Source: Parasponia andersonii
Lineage: Eukaryota > Streptophyta > Magnoliopsida > Rosales > Cannabaceae
Length of the DNA stretch: 64,000 nucleotides
Reading direction: 5' to 3'
NCBI GenBank assembly: GCA_002914805.1
Contig: JXTB01000126.1
Location: 62,001-126,000, forward strand
The position numbers and the translations under genes are program-made. Of this stretch, positions 1-12,277 are shown piece by piece (the stretch's first letter is position 1; each line of letters begins with the position of its first letter). A model generated the notes under the pieces. That model searched no databases. It saw only the letters and a list, made by a program, of their open reading frames with translations, and had not been told where the DNA came from.

Positions 1-211
1 AATATCATATGTTAATTGTATTAGGAAGGAAAACATTATTCTTTTTAAAAGGAAAATAAACTACAACCTATCAAACTAAATCTACAATTATAAACCTAGA
101 TTCTAGGAATAAAATAAGATATCTAATATTTACAAATTATACAAGAAAACATCCCTAAGATTCAGAAAATAACTAAACCAGATTTTACTTATTTGATCGA
201 GATTTTTAACA
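1..211 (-). repeat. 3' LTR of the copia fossil, cut by the window edge
   Basis: This segment resembles 3935-4185: both share an AATATCRTAT-like stretch, a run of AAATCTACAAYTAT and a GATTTGATCGAGAT-like end. The minus-strand LTR start TG lies at 211, directly next to the purine-rich tract at 212-220. The rest of the LTR presumably lies left of the window. Confidence 0.65.
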
Positions 212-481
212 CTTCCCCTTAAGTTAGCTAGAAGATATCATTCATGGCCAGCTTACTTACTAAACTATCAAACTGCTATTTTGGCAATTCCTGAGTATAT
301 CTACTACCTGTTCAAACATAGGTCTATAAGGCATTGATCGTAGGTCTATAAGGCATAACGATCAATCCATTTTCTATTTTTTCCTCGATAAAATGTTTGT
401 CAATTTCAACATGCTTAGTTCTATGATAGAGTACTGGATTGTATGCAATAGTAATGGTAGATTTATTATTACAAAAAACCT

Positions 482-1400
482 TCATAGGTAAAAGACTAGT
501 AGCTTTAAGTTCTTCAAGTAACTAACTAATCTACAAAACTTCACAAATATCGTGCACTCTATTGCTCTAAACTCAGCTTCAGTACTATTTCTAGCTACAA
601 CATTTTGCTTTTTATAACACCAAGTCATAAGATTAATGCCAACAAAAGTATAATGCTCCAAAGTTGACCTTCCGTCGGTTATACTTCCTGTCCAATTGGT
701 ATCAGTAAAAATATACACTTAGAGATGTCTTTAGTTCTCATATAGAAGTCCTTTTTTTGGAGCCCCCTTTAAATACCTTAGAATTCTATTCACAACATCA
801 TAGTGTCCATGATTTGACAAGTGCATGATTTGACTCACCATGCTTACCACAAATGCAATATCAGGACACATATGCAAGATATAAATAACTCTTCCAACTA
901 AGCGTTGGTTTTTCTCTTTATCATTCACCTCTTCCAAACTTGCTAGTTAGAGTTTTAGATTCGACTCTATAGGAGTTTCTGATGCCTTACACCCAAGTAA
1001 GTTGGTTTCACCTAACAAGTCTAGCATATATTTTCTTTCAGAAACGAAAATATCTTTCTTGGATCTAGCAAACTTCATACCAAGATAGTTTTTCAGAGAA
1101 CTCGAATTTTTAATCTCAATTTATGAGCTAAGGCTTTCATCAATCTCTTAAGTTTTGAACTATCATCATCAGAAAAGATAATGTCATCCAAACAATGAAC
1201 ACAACAATCTTCTTTTCTCTTGAATATTTATAAAATATTGTTTGGTTAGTTTGATTTTGACTATATCTTTGAAGCTTGACAATCTTTCCAAATCTCTCGA
1301 ACCAGGCTTTAAGAGATTATTTAAGACCATACAAGGACTTCTTTAATCGGAAATCTTTTTCTCTCTAGTTTTTTCTTCAAAACCCGATAGTAAATTCGCA
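482..1400 (-). mobile_element. Copia RT C-terminus and RNase H remnant
   Basis: The open stretch at 731-937 translates to text typical of the end of copia reverse transcriptase, including RVIYILHMCPDIAFVVSMVS and RILRYLKG. The stretch at 482-718 carries the RNase H signature: a YIFTDTNWTGS start, then KKQNVVARNSTEAEF. Weaker reverse transcriptase similarity (a SLYGLK-like motif) continues to about 1400. These are separate fossil pieces of the element spanning 1-4185, and no product is expected. Confidence 0.8.
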
Positions 1401-1595
1401 AAGAAAGGAACACATATAAGATTGTTTGACAATATTATCCGACAAATGTATAGAACCTTGGCTAGCAATGAGGGATAAGCTTCCATCTGTAATACGTACT
1501 TTTTGTTTCCAGAAGAAAGTTCATAAGAGATAAACTAATGGGACAGAGTAGTCATATGATGAGAGCCACATGAATCTATGATCTAATGTGAAATT

Positions 1596-3159
1596 TGTTA
1601 GGGTTTGTGCCCTTAAAGTATGTATATTTTGGATATTTGTTGAATTAATAAAATGACATCTTTAAATATCAGAAAATTCTTATTTTATTTATGTGACTAC
1701 AAATTTAGTATATAAGTATTAGATACGTGAGGTTTAAATTTATGGATAATAAATTAAATATTGTCCGTAATAATTAATTAAAGTTTGAGATTTTTAATTA
1801 AATATTATTAATACGGTCTATTAACATTGAGAATATAATAGTTTTATCCAGACTATTGATGTGTTGATATCACAATAGAAGTACTTTATATAATTCGATT
1901 ATATAGGACTAGACTAGACATGATTTGAATCTCACATAAATTCCGTTAACTGTTGAGAGTTCAAATAATGTCACGATCATATGTAGATCAATCTTAATCC
2001 TGAGTAGTTATAGACTCCTATCTATAACATTATATTCTTTAACATACTTGTTAAAGGTTGTTTTTTAAACAGATCAAAATACTTGTATCTTGAGAGCGTG
2101 ATAAGAAGAGTAACTGAGAATGTAAATTAATTGTTCATTAGAGAATCAATAGTACAAGGATAAAGATGTAATTAGAGAAGTAAACAGAATATAATCTAGC
2201 TTAAATTATGAATTGTCTATGGAGGTTAAAACTACATGTAATGATTAAATCGATGGACTATTCATTGTTTTCTGAGTAACTTAATTCTGTAACTTCAAGA
2301 CTGCAATTCTATATTTTTAATAGAGTAATACTGAAATTAATAAATTAGACAAATTAATTAAAGAGTTTAATTAATTATCATAATTTATTGGATCTTGAAT
2401 TCCAGGTTCATAAATCCTCACTTCCACCTCTTACAAACATTGTACTTACGTTAATTTTATTAACGCACACTTTGTCTAGATAAATTATTTGAAAATTTGA
2501 GTAAAAGTGAAATACTCTTCTTTGACGAAGTGAAAAATCGAGTAAAAGTGAAATACTCTTCCTTAAGTCAAAGTGAATTATCTACTAGTTTATATATATA
2601 TATATATATATAATGCTATCCATTCTTTAAAAACAAAAGTCACGTTTTGGTTTTAAGGTTTATATATATATATATATATATAGGTAAAAAAAAATTGATA
2701 GTTTTTTATATTATATATATTAATATTTTATTTATTAAATAGTTTAATATATATATATATATAAAGAAAACTCAAGCACATATATTATTTTCTATAGAGT
2801 CTCTATAAACTAGAAAAAAAAAAAAGGGGAATCTTCTTATTTTCTATAAAAAAAACTCCTGCAATCATTTGTTGAGAATATTGCAATGACTTAAAAAAGT
2901 GTGAGTTTTAAGAAATTATACGCAACGTTCACACGTTCATCTAGTTATGCTTGAGGCTTAGATTAGAAGATCGTGATTTAGAAAACAGTAAAGTTAGGAT
3001 CCACCAATAGCTACAAGAGATTATTAGATCTATTCTCTTTGTATATTCCTATTTGTTATGAATTAATAAGATGTACTCATATAATCAATTATTTTGAGAA
3101 AATTTTTTAATGTTCCTAGGGTAATATTGTTTCTACGAAAATTGTTTTTAACTTCAACA
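1596..3159 (+). mobile_element. Probable solo LTR nested in the copia fossil
   Basis: A 1.56 kb non-coding AT-rich segment sits between the protease-like and gag-like parts of the copia fossil. It begins TGTTAGGGTTTGTGCCC and ends ACTTCAACA, so it has TG...CA ends. It carries no protein domains and has microsatellites inside. The adjoining 5-mers (AAATT before, AAGAT after) agree only in part, so the target-site duplication is not convincing. I infer a solo LTR of a different copia-like family from the ends, the length and the nested position. Confidence 0.5.
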
Positions 3160-3164
3160 AAGAT

Positions 3165-3930
3165 AACGAAAGGGAATAAGCAGACGAAAGATTACCTGAC
3201 CAAGCTAGAGATGCTATAGGTATACCAGGAGTCCGCGGAGTGGATTTCAGCATCTGTAGCAGTTGGTCTAATTGCTTTTTGCTCAACGGGGATGTCTCGG
3301 CAGTATATACTTTGGCAGTAGCACGATTAGAGTCACCTTGTTTATTATTTTTCCATTAAACAGGCTTCCCATGCAATTTCTAGCAGGTTTCTCGAGTATG
3401 TCATGGTTTATTGCAACAGTCGCATCAAACCTTTTTTTCTCATCTTGACAGCAGTGGGTATTAGGAGGACGATAGGCAACAGCAGTAGTGCCTATTAAAT
3501 TAGAGAGAGCTTCTTTCCAAGCATATATCATTTCTCCTATTTTCCTCAACACGTACTTCATAAAACACCTCACCGAGAGAAGGCTGTGGTTGACAACCAA
3601 TAGTTCTGAGTCAGACTAAATTATCAAAGTCAACGTTGAGTCAAATCAAAAACTTGAATATCCGTGAGTTTTATACCGTCTTCTTATAATAATTACAATC
3701 ATTTGAATTCCTCCATTCATAATCATTAAATATTTGGTAACCGAATTCTCACCTTGACGGATATCGCCTAGTTGAAGTTGTAACTCAGATTTGGGACTCA
3801 TTCCCAAGGTTCATATATTAGAGTGATGTTATCCCAAACAGCTTTGGCAGTAGGATAGCACATATAATTCGTGCTAATCTCCTCCTCCTCCATGGAATTC
3901 ACCAGCCAAGCTATAATCAAACTAAATCTA
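3165..3930 (-). mobile_element. Copia gag remnant
   Basis: The minus-strand text in the 3798-3992 open stretch contains LIIAWLVNSMEEEEIS followed by PTAKAVWDNI, the hallmark of plant copia gag (UBN2-type). The stretch at 3283-3600 ends with a degraded version of the gag zinc-knuckle region. Further down, QLDQLLQMLKS-like text matches the linker that usually precedes protease. This is a broken fossil. Confidence 0.7.
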
Positions 3931-3934
3931 AAGC

Positions 3935-4185
3935 CAATATCGTATCGTATGTTTACTGTATTAGGAAGCAAAACATTCTTCCTTTTATACACAAATTACA
4001 ACTTAAAAAAAAAAAAAACAGGGAAAATGAACTACGGCCAATCGAACTAAATCTACAACTATGCATCCAGATTTCTAAGGGAATAAAATAAAATCTCTAA
4101 TATTTACAAAATATATAACAAAACATCCATAAGAATCAGGAAACAACCAAATCAGATTTTACAGATTTGATCGAGATTCTCGACA
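3935..4185 (-). repeat. 5' LTR of the copia fossil
   Basis: This segment is homologous to 1-211. On the minus strand it starts TGTCGAGAATCTCGATC at 4185. Many substitutions and a poly-A expansion near 4006-4018 separate the two copies, implying an old insertion. Confidence 0.6.
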
Positions 4186-5060
4186 ATAATTTATATTTAC
4201 GATATAAAATAAATCCAATATATCAATTGATATAACTCGTGTAAAGAATCATACATTCAGTCATCTACATATATGTCTATATTGAGTGGTAGATATTTCC
4301 CAAATTGAAGTATTAAAAGAGAAAAGACAAGTACTATTACTTCAAAAAAAAAAAAAAATCAATACAATAGTTTGGTTGAAAGTTATCAGAGCACTGAACA
4401 CTCCATATTGGGGGAAAAATTTTTACCACTAACACTTATTAACCCAATTAATTATTCCAAAGAATCATTTTTTTTTCCGCTAATTTTAGTTTCCCCACCT
4501 AGATCAATTCAAAACTTTAAAATAGCCTATCAATCTACCTAATATTATTCAATCCAATTTACAAAATTCCAAAACTGCAAATTTTGAGAATTCTAATTCA
4601 ATCTTTAAAATGTGGATATTTGAATCACATGCAATTAGATTAGATTGAAGTTCTCAAAATCCCACTTTTGATGATTAGTTGCACCTTTTCATATAAAAGT
4701 AGCTGATTCAAACTAGTTTGCACCTAATTTTATACTTTTTTTTTTTAATTTTCAGTTGGTTATATTTTGAAGTCTTTTATGATACACCTTACTCCACTTT
4801 GCTAGTTTACTAGCTAGATATACTTTACCATTTTGATATTAGTTGACGACAAAAAATCCCAACTTTAAAATAATTGATCCAGTAAACAACTGTGCACGAT
4901 CACGTTGGATTGGTTGAAATTTTTTTGTCAATTGGATTGGATTCATTTTCTAAAAACTGCACTTAGTACAAATTGATTGGAATATATCTAAAATAGTGCG
5001 CTGAACACCTCTAAGTTTAGATTTCTAAAAACAATTATTTCTAGCTCTCTATCATCTAGA
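4186..5060. other. AT-rich intergenic DNA, no gene seen
   Basis: Both strands are AT-rich and full of stops, with short poly-A and poly-T runs. I found no protein domain, RNA gene or clear repeat boundary. Confidence 0.6.
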
Positions 5061-6448
5061 GGAATGGCTTTAAGGAGATTTGTAGATATTAATTTTGCTT
5101 TTACAGGTAATTGGGCTGGCTTTTGGCTACGGTTAGAATCCTTTTGGCTAAAATTTTCTCAAACGAAAGGACTGCTCTACCTCAAATTGTTAGGCAGTTA
5201 AACTTGAGTTGTATCAAAAGGGAATTTGGTTCTCCCCATATTTTGTCAGAAAGAATTGTTGTTATTTGATTCGGTCTAGGGACAAAGTGGACATATAGAA
5301 TGCCCCCTGGCCGTGGGTACCAACTCTCGTAAAGCTGCCTTCAAACCTACTATACTAGAACCTGGTGTCTCAGTAAGCTGCATCTTGACTCCTAATGGTC
5401 GAAACTAAAATAAATAAATAAAAGTGTTGGAAACTTGGTTTAGGCCACATGCATTGCAGCCTACTTGTTTTCCAGGAACCCCTGCTATACCTCCTAACCT
5501 TGATGACACGCTAATTTGGAAAGGAGCTAGGACTAGTGGTACTTTCTCAATAAAGAGTGCCTACTCGCGCAAATCAATATTGCTTCAATGACTCGACTAT
5601 TATTTAGATAAATATTTGGAATACCAAAATACATGCCCAAATGGAGAAGACTTAGTGGCTCACCTATTCTACAAGTGCTTGTTTGTAAAAGCTATTTGGT
5701 TTTCAACTAAATGGAGCATTCATATTATTTCAGATCATCTAATTGCTGATGAATTTGATCTGGTTTAGTGGATTTTCAACCCACCACATCTATCTCCCCC
5801 GGATAAGGATGCACACTTGGTGTTTATCCTTTTTACTTCATTCCATACTGGTAAGTTCTAGCATATCAAGGACCTGGTTTTCAACCGTGGTTCCTACCAT
5901 AACCCAATGCTTACTTTGTGTTTGATTAGTCATTCTATCTTGAATTTCCTTGATGCGAAGGAGCTGAATATTGTTGGTCATTATTTTCACTCTCTTGCTC
6001 CCAGATGGCTAAATCCCAGGGTAAAATTCGTGTTTATCTTGACGTAGCTTATAAAGATAACACGACGGTTGCTGCCTTGATTGTTCGTAATCTAGAAAAA
6101 AAGGGTTACTCGCTAGCCATGAAGTGCACTGTAGTAGCTCTGACTTTAGAGGCAAAATATTAGAGATCTAGTTTTCGGTTTACTGTTCTGCTTGGCTCAT
6201 AACTGCCTAGATGTTTGACCTGTCCTCAAACTAGCAAGACTTGAAAACTACTACAAAGAAGCGCTCAGCACCTGCCTGGGAGTTATGGCTTTTCTTTTTT
6301 CATGTTTTTGATCTTTTGTCTTCTGGTTCTTTTACTGTTTTATGAATGCCAGAGGGTTCTAATAGATTGACACATGAAGTTGCATTTTGGGCTTTTAAAT
6401 CGAACCACTCCAGCCAGACCGGCCTACTATGTTTCTAGAGTTACCTCT
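5061..6448 (+). pseudogene. LINE (L1-type) 3' remnant: zf-RVT and RNase H-like
   Basis: In broken frames the plus strand gives the zinc-binding region that follows reverse transcriptase in plant LINEs. It reads DDTLIWKGARTSGTFSIKSA near 5500-5560, then VAHLFYKCLFVKAIWF near 5650-5705. Further on (about 6010-6160) there is an RNase H-like (RVT_3) segment with VYLDVAYKDNTTVAALIV. Stops and frame changes occur throughout, so this is a dead non-LTR fragment. No 5' part (ORF1, endonuclease, RT core) was seen. Its right side ends where the gypsy-type LTR begins, so the LTR element may have landed in it or next to it. Confidence 0.7.
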
Positions 6449-7287
6449 TGATGCAAATCCGAGCACGGTTACAAAGGAGTCAATTCAAGTACTAATTAGA
6501 CCAATTAGAAGAGCTCGAAATTAAAAAAAAAAAATTCTCTTAATTAGTTAATTTAAAGCATTTGAACTGAGATAAATTCTTGGAGGCCCAAGGATGATGT
6601 TCCAGATGGTCCACAAGGTCAAATTTCCATTATTCAAGCTTTGGAATAATCTACAAAAGACTCTCACAAGAGTATTGCTCAAGAGTGTGTGAATTAAAGC
6701 TTAGTTTCCTGATTTTGGTGACTTACCCATTTTTGACTCATTAAGGAGAATAGTTGGCTGTAATTAGTTAAATTACCTTTCTTATTTATTTATTATAAGT
6801 TTTATTGTTGAGTTGTAAGGCTTGCATACCAATCTAGATATTTTTCTTTTTTTTATTGTGCAATAGGCGTATTTTTTTAGAGTAATTGTAGGAAATCAAT
6901 TCTCTGAATTGAATTAGGTTATTTTAGTTTCCTTTTCTTATTTTGGGCAGCTTCTTAGATGTTTTTAGCAATCAATTTTTGTGGTCCTTATGTATATAAA
7001 TAGCATTATCTAAATGAAATGATCATATTACAATTCATTAAAATTAAGAGCAATTTCTCTTTGGTTCATTGAGAACTTATTCGAACTTATCATATTTCTC
7101 TGTAGCATTTATCTCTTGACTTATCAATCGAGTTTTCTATCCTTGATTGTCGCATCTTCCTTTATACTAAGGTTCACATCTCTTTATAAGTGTTGGGTCG
7201 AGGTTTTCTATCCGAATCTGATTATAGAACGGTCCTAGGCATCATCCTTGTTTCGAGTTTCGTCATAAGTTGGTGGGGTTCATATCA
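6449..7287 (+). repeat. Left LTR of the inverted gypsy fossil
   Basis: It starts TGATGCAAATCC and ends GGGGTTCATATCA. It contains the promoter-like TATATAAATAGC near 6992 and is followed by the primer-binding site. It is homologous over its full length to the reverse complement of 9935-10771, with scattered differences. Confidence 0.75.
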
Positions 7288-7554
7288 TTTGATATCAGAG
7301 CTAGATTCTAGTCTCAAGTTCAATCTATCCTCTATCTTTTCCTTTTTTGTCAAAAACAACCCTTATTCTTTCTTCTTTCTTTCATCTAAATCGTCCAAAA
7401 AAAAAAACATAAACTCGATCTGTTCTAATCGTAGCCAATTCAGACTTCTTGTTTGCTTTAGAATCTAAATTTATATCTTTATATCTTTTAGTTCGCCCTT
7501 GTATTTTTAATTATTATCTAGATTCTCAATTAAAAAAAAAAGAGAGAATCTTGA

Positions 7555-7582
7555 AAGAGAGAGAGAGAGAGAGAGAGAGAGA
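7555..7582. repeat. (GA)n microsatellite
   Basis: An uninterrupted GA run lies in the leader of the gypsy fossil, between the primer-binding site and gag. Confidence 0.9.
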
Positions 7583-8159
7583 AGAATCATTGGCCGAATT
7601 AGAGGTTTTTTAGTATAGTTAAGTAAAATGGTCGTAACTTTTGATCTAGGTATCAAAATGACTATTATTATATATCAAATCGAAGCATTCCGAACCCTAC
7701 AATTTAAATAACTACTTATCATTCACCCTAGCTTTTGAGCCCAAAATCTATTATTTTCATCACTTTTCTAGCCTTCAAAGTTTTGTGTGCGTTTTTTTCT
7801 TCTTCTTTTTTTTCTTTGTTTCACTTTCTTTGCTTGTCAAATTCCAAAAACTGTTATTCTAAGTTATTATATTAAATTCTGATTTAGTTGGTGAGTTTTT
7901 TGTATGGATTGTTGCTAAGAAATTCTCGTTATTTGTTTGAATTAGTTTGATAAGAACTTTTGAGAAATTACGAGTAGAAAAAGGTAAAAGTAGTGAGCAC
8001 ATAAGAGAATAAAAGCCAATCTGATATATTCGAGTGAAACACGAGTGAAATTAAGTGATTCATTACTGAGTGAAACACGTAAGAGAGTGTGTGAGGTCCT
8101 TTCTTTTATAACTTTGTTTTACAGTAAACATATCAGACAACAAGGACAGAAATAATTCT

Positions 8160-9900
8160 AGAATTACATCTGGAATGGGTGATCTGAAGCTTCTCATAGA
8201 AGCCTTAATTGGCGAGATGAGACGAGTAATAAGAGCAGAGATGGAGTAGGTTTATGAGCAGATAGACAAAATAGAGAACTCACATGTGGAACAATCACAA
8301 ATCACTCCTAATATGCATGGAAGAAAGAGATTCCAGCATAGGGAAGTGAGGGCTGAAGATGAAGAGTATTGTATAGATACTTTTGGTGATGAAGATGACC
8401 GAGATTCAATAGTTGGAAATAGGAGATACAGGGGTAGTTTAGAGGAGCTAGGAATCGAGAAGATAATTCTTTGGGTAGCATTAAGATGAAGATTCCATCC
8501 TTTCAAGGCAAGAACTATCCAGAAGCTTACCTTAAGTGGGAAAAGAATGACGAATTAGTATTTGATTGCTACAATTACTCCGAGATTAAGAAGGTAAAGC
8601 TTGCTGCCATTGAATTTTCTGATTATGCAATTGTATAGTGGGATCAGTTGGCAATGAATAGGAAAATAAATAGGGAGAGTCCAGTAAAGACGTGGGGAAA
8701 ATGAAAACAGTGATGAGAAAGAAGTTTGTACCGAGCTACTATTACCGGGAATTGTATAACAAGTTGCAAAACCTTAGGCAAGGTAACTGGAGTATAGAGG
8801 AATATTATAAAGAGATGGAGGTTGCTATGATTCGAGTGAATATAGAGGAGGATTGGGAGGCTATAATGTCCAGATTCTTGGTTAGTTTGAATCGAGAAAT
8901 TGCTAAAGTGGTGGAACTGCAACATTACGTGAAGTTGGAAGATATGGTCCATATAGCTATAAAAATTGAGAACCTCCTCAAGAGGAGGAGTAGCACATGT
9001 CTAAGCCAAAATCCAAGTATATCCGCTTGTAAATCGAATCAACGGAAGAAGGATGGGAGACAACCTACGATGAAGCCTAAAGCTAGCAAAAGTAAGAAGT
9101 GACCAACTATGTAAATCAAGGTAAATCTGATTCTTCTACTTCTAGGAATCGTGATATCAAGTGCTTTAAATGTCAAGGAAGGGGTCACATAGCTAGCCAA
9201 TGTCCAAACAACACAGTTATGATGTTGCGAGATGACGGTGAAATTGAAACCGAAGACGAAGGTGACACCGATCTTATGCCACTATTAGAGGATACCGATG
9301 AAAAGGAATACCTTGCCCAAGGAGATTTATTGGAAGCAAAGAGAGCTTTGAGTGCGCAAGTCAAAGAAAATGAAGAGGTACAATGAGAAAACATCTTTCA
9401 TACTAGGTGTCACGTTCGAAACAAGGTATGTAGTATGATTATTGATGGTGGTTGTTGTACTAATGTTGCTAGCACTACTATGGTGGAAAAATTAGGGTTG
9501 CCAACCATAAAACATCTTCAGCCTTACAAGTTGTAGTGGTTAAATGATAGTGTTGAACTGAAAGTGAATAAATAAGTGTTAGTTTCTTTTCGTATCGGAA
9601 AATATGATGATGAAGTTTTGTGCGATATGGTTCCAATGCAAGCTGGACACTTGTTACCAGATCGACCATGGTAATTTGATAAGCGTATTAAATATGATGG
9701 CTTCACTAATAAGTACTCATTTGTACTTAATCAAAGGACAATCACTCTAGTTCCTTTGAGACTAAAAGAAGTTCGTGAAGATCAAGTAAGGTTACAAAAA
9801 GAGAGTGATCAACAGATAAAGAGTGAAAAAAAGAGAGAGGCCGAAGAAAAAAAGAGAGAAAAGGCAATAATAGATTCGGCCATTGAGAGAAAAACAGAAA
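8160..9900 (+). mobile_element. Gypsy gag and protease remnant
   Basis: The plus-strand stretches at 8286-8489, 8692-9102 and 9099-9386 are gag-like. The second holds a core like KKFVPSYYYRELYNKLQNLR and ELQHYVKLEDMVHIAIKIE, and the third an intact CCHC zinc knuckle, CFKCQGRGHIASQC. After it comes aspartic-protease-like text around 9420-9670 (IIDGGCCTNVAS, then VPMQAGHLLPDRPW), and then a charged Lys/Glu-rich linker. This matches plant Ty3/gypsy gag-protease polyproteins. The copy is a fossil with several breaks. Confidence 0.8.
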
Positions 9901-9934
9901 GAAAATAAAATAATTTTTATGCTCTGATACCAAA

Positions 9935-10771
9935 TAATACAAACCCCACCAACTTGTGAAGAAACCCGAAACAAGGATGATGTCTAGGATCGTTCTACAA
10001 TCAGATTCAAATAAAAAAACCTCGACCAAACACCCATAAAGAGATGTGAACCTTGGTATAAAGGAAGATGCCAAAATCAAGGATGGAAAACTCGATTGAT
10101 TAGTCAAGGAATGAACGCCACAGAGAAATCTGATAAGTTCGAATAAATTCTCAAAGAACCAAAGAGAAATTGCTCTAAATTTTAATGAATTGTAATCTGA
10201 TCTTTTCATTTAGCTAATGGCTATTTATATACATAAGGACCACGAAAATCGGCTGCTAAATACATCTAAGAAGCTGCCTAAAACAAGAAAATGAAACTAA
10301 AATAACCTAATTCAATTCAGAGAATTGATTTCCTTCAATTACCCTAAAAAACACGCCTATTGCACAATTAAAAAAAAAGTATCTAGATTGGTATGTAAGC
10401 CTTACCACTAAGCAATAAAACTTATAATAAATAAATAAAAAAGGTAATTTAACTAATTGCAGTCAATTATTCTTTTTGATGAGTCAAAAATGGGTAAGTC
10501 ACCAAAATCAGGAAACTAAGCTTTAATTCATGCACCCTTGAGTAATCGTCTTGTGAGAGTCTTTTGTAGATTATTCCAAAGCTTGAATAATAAAAATTTG
10601 ACCTTGTGGACCATGTAAAATATCATCCTTGGGTCTCCAAGAATTTATCTCAGTCCAATATTTTAAATCAGCTTATTGAGAAACTCCTTAAATTTTTTAG
10701 CTCGAATTCTTCCAACCGTTCTAATTGGAACTTGAATTAGCTCCTTTGTAACCGTACTTGGATTTGCATCA
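9935..10771 (-). repeat. Right, inverted LTR of the gypsy fossil
   Basis: The reverse complement starts TGATGCAAATCC and ends just before TTTGGTATCAGAGC, so its primer-binding side faces the interior exactly like the left LTR. Long open stretches on the minus strand here (for example 9742-10209) are LTR sequence and not genes. Confidence 0.75.
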
Positions 10772-11568
10772 CGTCTGTTGTGATCACCAATCTAATTTCT
10801 GAGGTTTTCATTGCCCAAAAAAAAAAAAAGCGCTTGATTGATTATGTCGGACGGTAGCCTAAGAGGGGGAGGGGGGGGAATAGGCCCCGATTGATTTGGT
10901 CATATGATAGCTTAATTTTCTTCTTGACTCGATTGTGAACATTTTAAGGGCCTCCTGATATGTCCTAATCGGAACCCATTAACTCAGGGGAAATGGATGG
11001 AAGTAGGACAATTTTGAAAAGTAATAAATTTTCTGAAACCACCTTTTAATAATGGTTTTTTTTTTTTTATAAGTTTTGGTCATCTTTTCTATGATTGGTC
11101 ATAATTATATAAGGCTGGTCATAATTATATAAGGCTGGTCATAATTATATAAGGCGATTATAACTTCACCAATATAAAATCTCAATTGTGCATGAAATTA
11201 TTTGTAGTCATAATGAAAGGCTATAAAAGCAATTAGAAAAAATATAATTGGAAATTTTGAGAAATAACCAAAAAAAATCTTATGACACATGGCTCTATTT
11301 TACGCTTCATTTAATAAATTTCTTCTTTTTTTTTTTATAGCCAATGACCGTTCTTTACACTAAGTATATCATATATCATTATATAAAGTTGTATACTCAA
11401 TATATTAGTAACTCAGTTTTATACTGATGTACGTAAGTTCTTATGCTGAGTATAATTGATATATGATATAGTTTAACTTATATACAGGCCTAGAAGTGAT
11501 AATAAACTCCCTCATTTTACTATAAAACAAAAAATATTAATATTTACAAAAGGGTTTCTAATACTTTT
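10772..11568. other. Intergenic DNA, no gene seen
   Basis: AT-rich sequence with a poly-G stretch near 10865-10879, long T runs and the short tandem repeat at 11096-11155. No coding similarity was seen on either strand. Confidence 0.6.
11096..11155. repeat. 20-bp tandem repeat, three copies
   Basis: The unit TGGTCATAATTATATAAGGC is present three times in a row without a mismatch. Confidence 0.95.
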
Positions 11569-12231
11569 TGTAAAAATCCGGATTTTGGGAGGGTAATTTG
11601 GAAAATTTATTAATTTTCTGGATAAAATATTAGGGGGATTAATTTGCAAAAGTTTTGTGCAAAAGGACTAAATTACAATTTTTGGGGGAGTAGATTGATA
11701 GAGATTTGAAATTTGGAGACTTATGTGTAATTTTTGAAAAATTACACAGCCCTATAAGACAGGGCCACGTGCCCTGTCCTTTTTTTTCTCTCTCTCTCTT
11801 CTCCCCTGACTTCTCTCTCTCTCTCTGCGTTTCTCGGCCGCACCACCGGAGAAAGCTGCGAGCGCCGCTCCAGCCACCGTGCGCCCTTGCCACCGACCGG
11901 TGAAGGACCCTCGTGCTGCGTTGAAGCTCCGCTGCCCCTCGCCAGTTGTTGCCGTCGTCTGGTTCGCCGGAAAACCTCCATCAAAGTCATTGGAGCTGTT
12001 TCGGTTTTTTCATCACCGGCGATGATTCCAGCCATCATTCGACCTCCAACTGGTCCCGTTGGATTCGTCTCGTCTCAAAGATCATCAAGGTATATATATC
12101 TCAACCCCATTTTGCCCAGATTGAAAGTTACCATTTTTGGATATTTTGAGTTTAAGTTTGACTTTTTGATCCGGCCGTTGGATTGTATTTTTATTGTCAT
12201 TTTTGAAATGTACTCGGAAAATAGAGAAGTT

Positions 12232-12277
<46 letters not shown>

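Larger units (their letters stand above)
1..4185 (-). mobile_element. Ty1/copia LTR retrotransposon fossil
   Basis: A degraded copia element reads on the minus strand. Related LTR sequences lie at both ends (1-211 and about 3935-4185), and the left one probably continues outside the window. Recognisable parts are gag (about 3165-3930), a protease-region trace near 1430-1590, the C-terminal part of reverse transcriptase and RNase H (about 482-1400). A purine-rich tract (AAGGGGAAG on the minus strand, 212-220) abuts the left LTR, as expected of a polypurine tract. Integrase was not recognised. The element is clearly broken, with many breaks, and is interrupted by a second repeat at 1596-3159. 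It looks old, since the two LTRs differ at many sites. Confidence 0.8.
6449..10771. mobile_element. Ty3/gypsy fossil with LTRs in inverted orientation
   Basis: One LTR lies at 6449-7287 in plus orientation, and a clear homologue lies at 9935-10771 in minus orientation. Each is followed inward by a tRNA-Met-type primer-binding site (GATATCAGAGC at 7291-7301; GCTCTGATACCA at 9921-9932, i.e. TGGTATCAGAGC on the minus strand). Between them lie gag and protease remnants in plus orientation. No reverse transcriptase, integrase or polypurine tract was recognised. The outer flanking 5-mers, CCTCT (6444-6448) and CGTCT (10772-10776), match at four of five bases, hinting that the whole inverted unit was inserted as one. 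The element is broken. Confidence 0.75.

Noticed and set aside
9742-10209. 155-codon frame on the minus strand
   Set aside because: It lies across the inverted gypsy LTR and its inner border, so it is a chance opening in repeat sequence.
11887-12234. 115-codon frame in GC-rich DNA resembling a Pro/Ser-rich protein
   Set aside because: It lies in the leader-like part of a probable LTR, and both strands and other frames are equally open because of local GC content.
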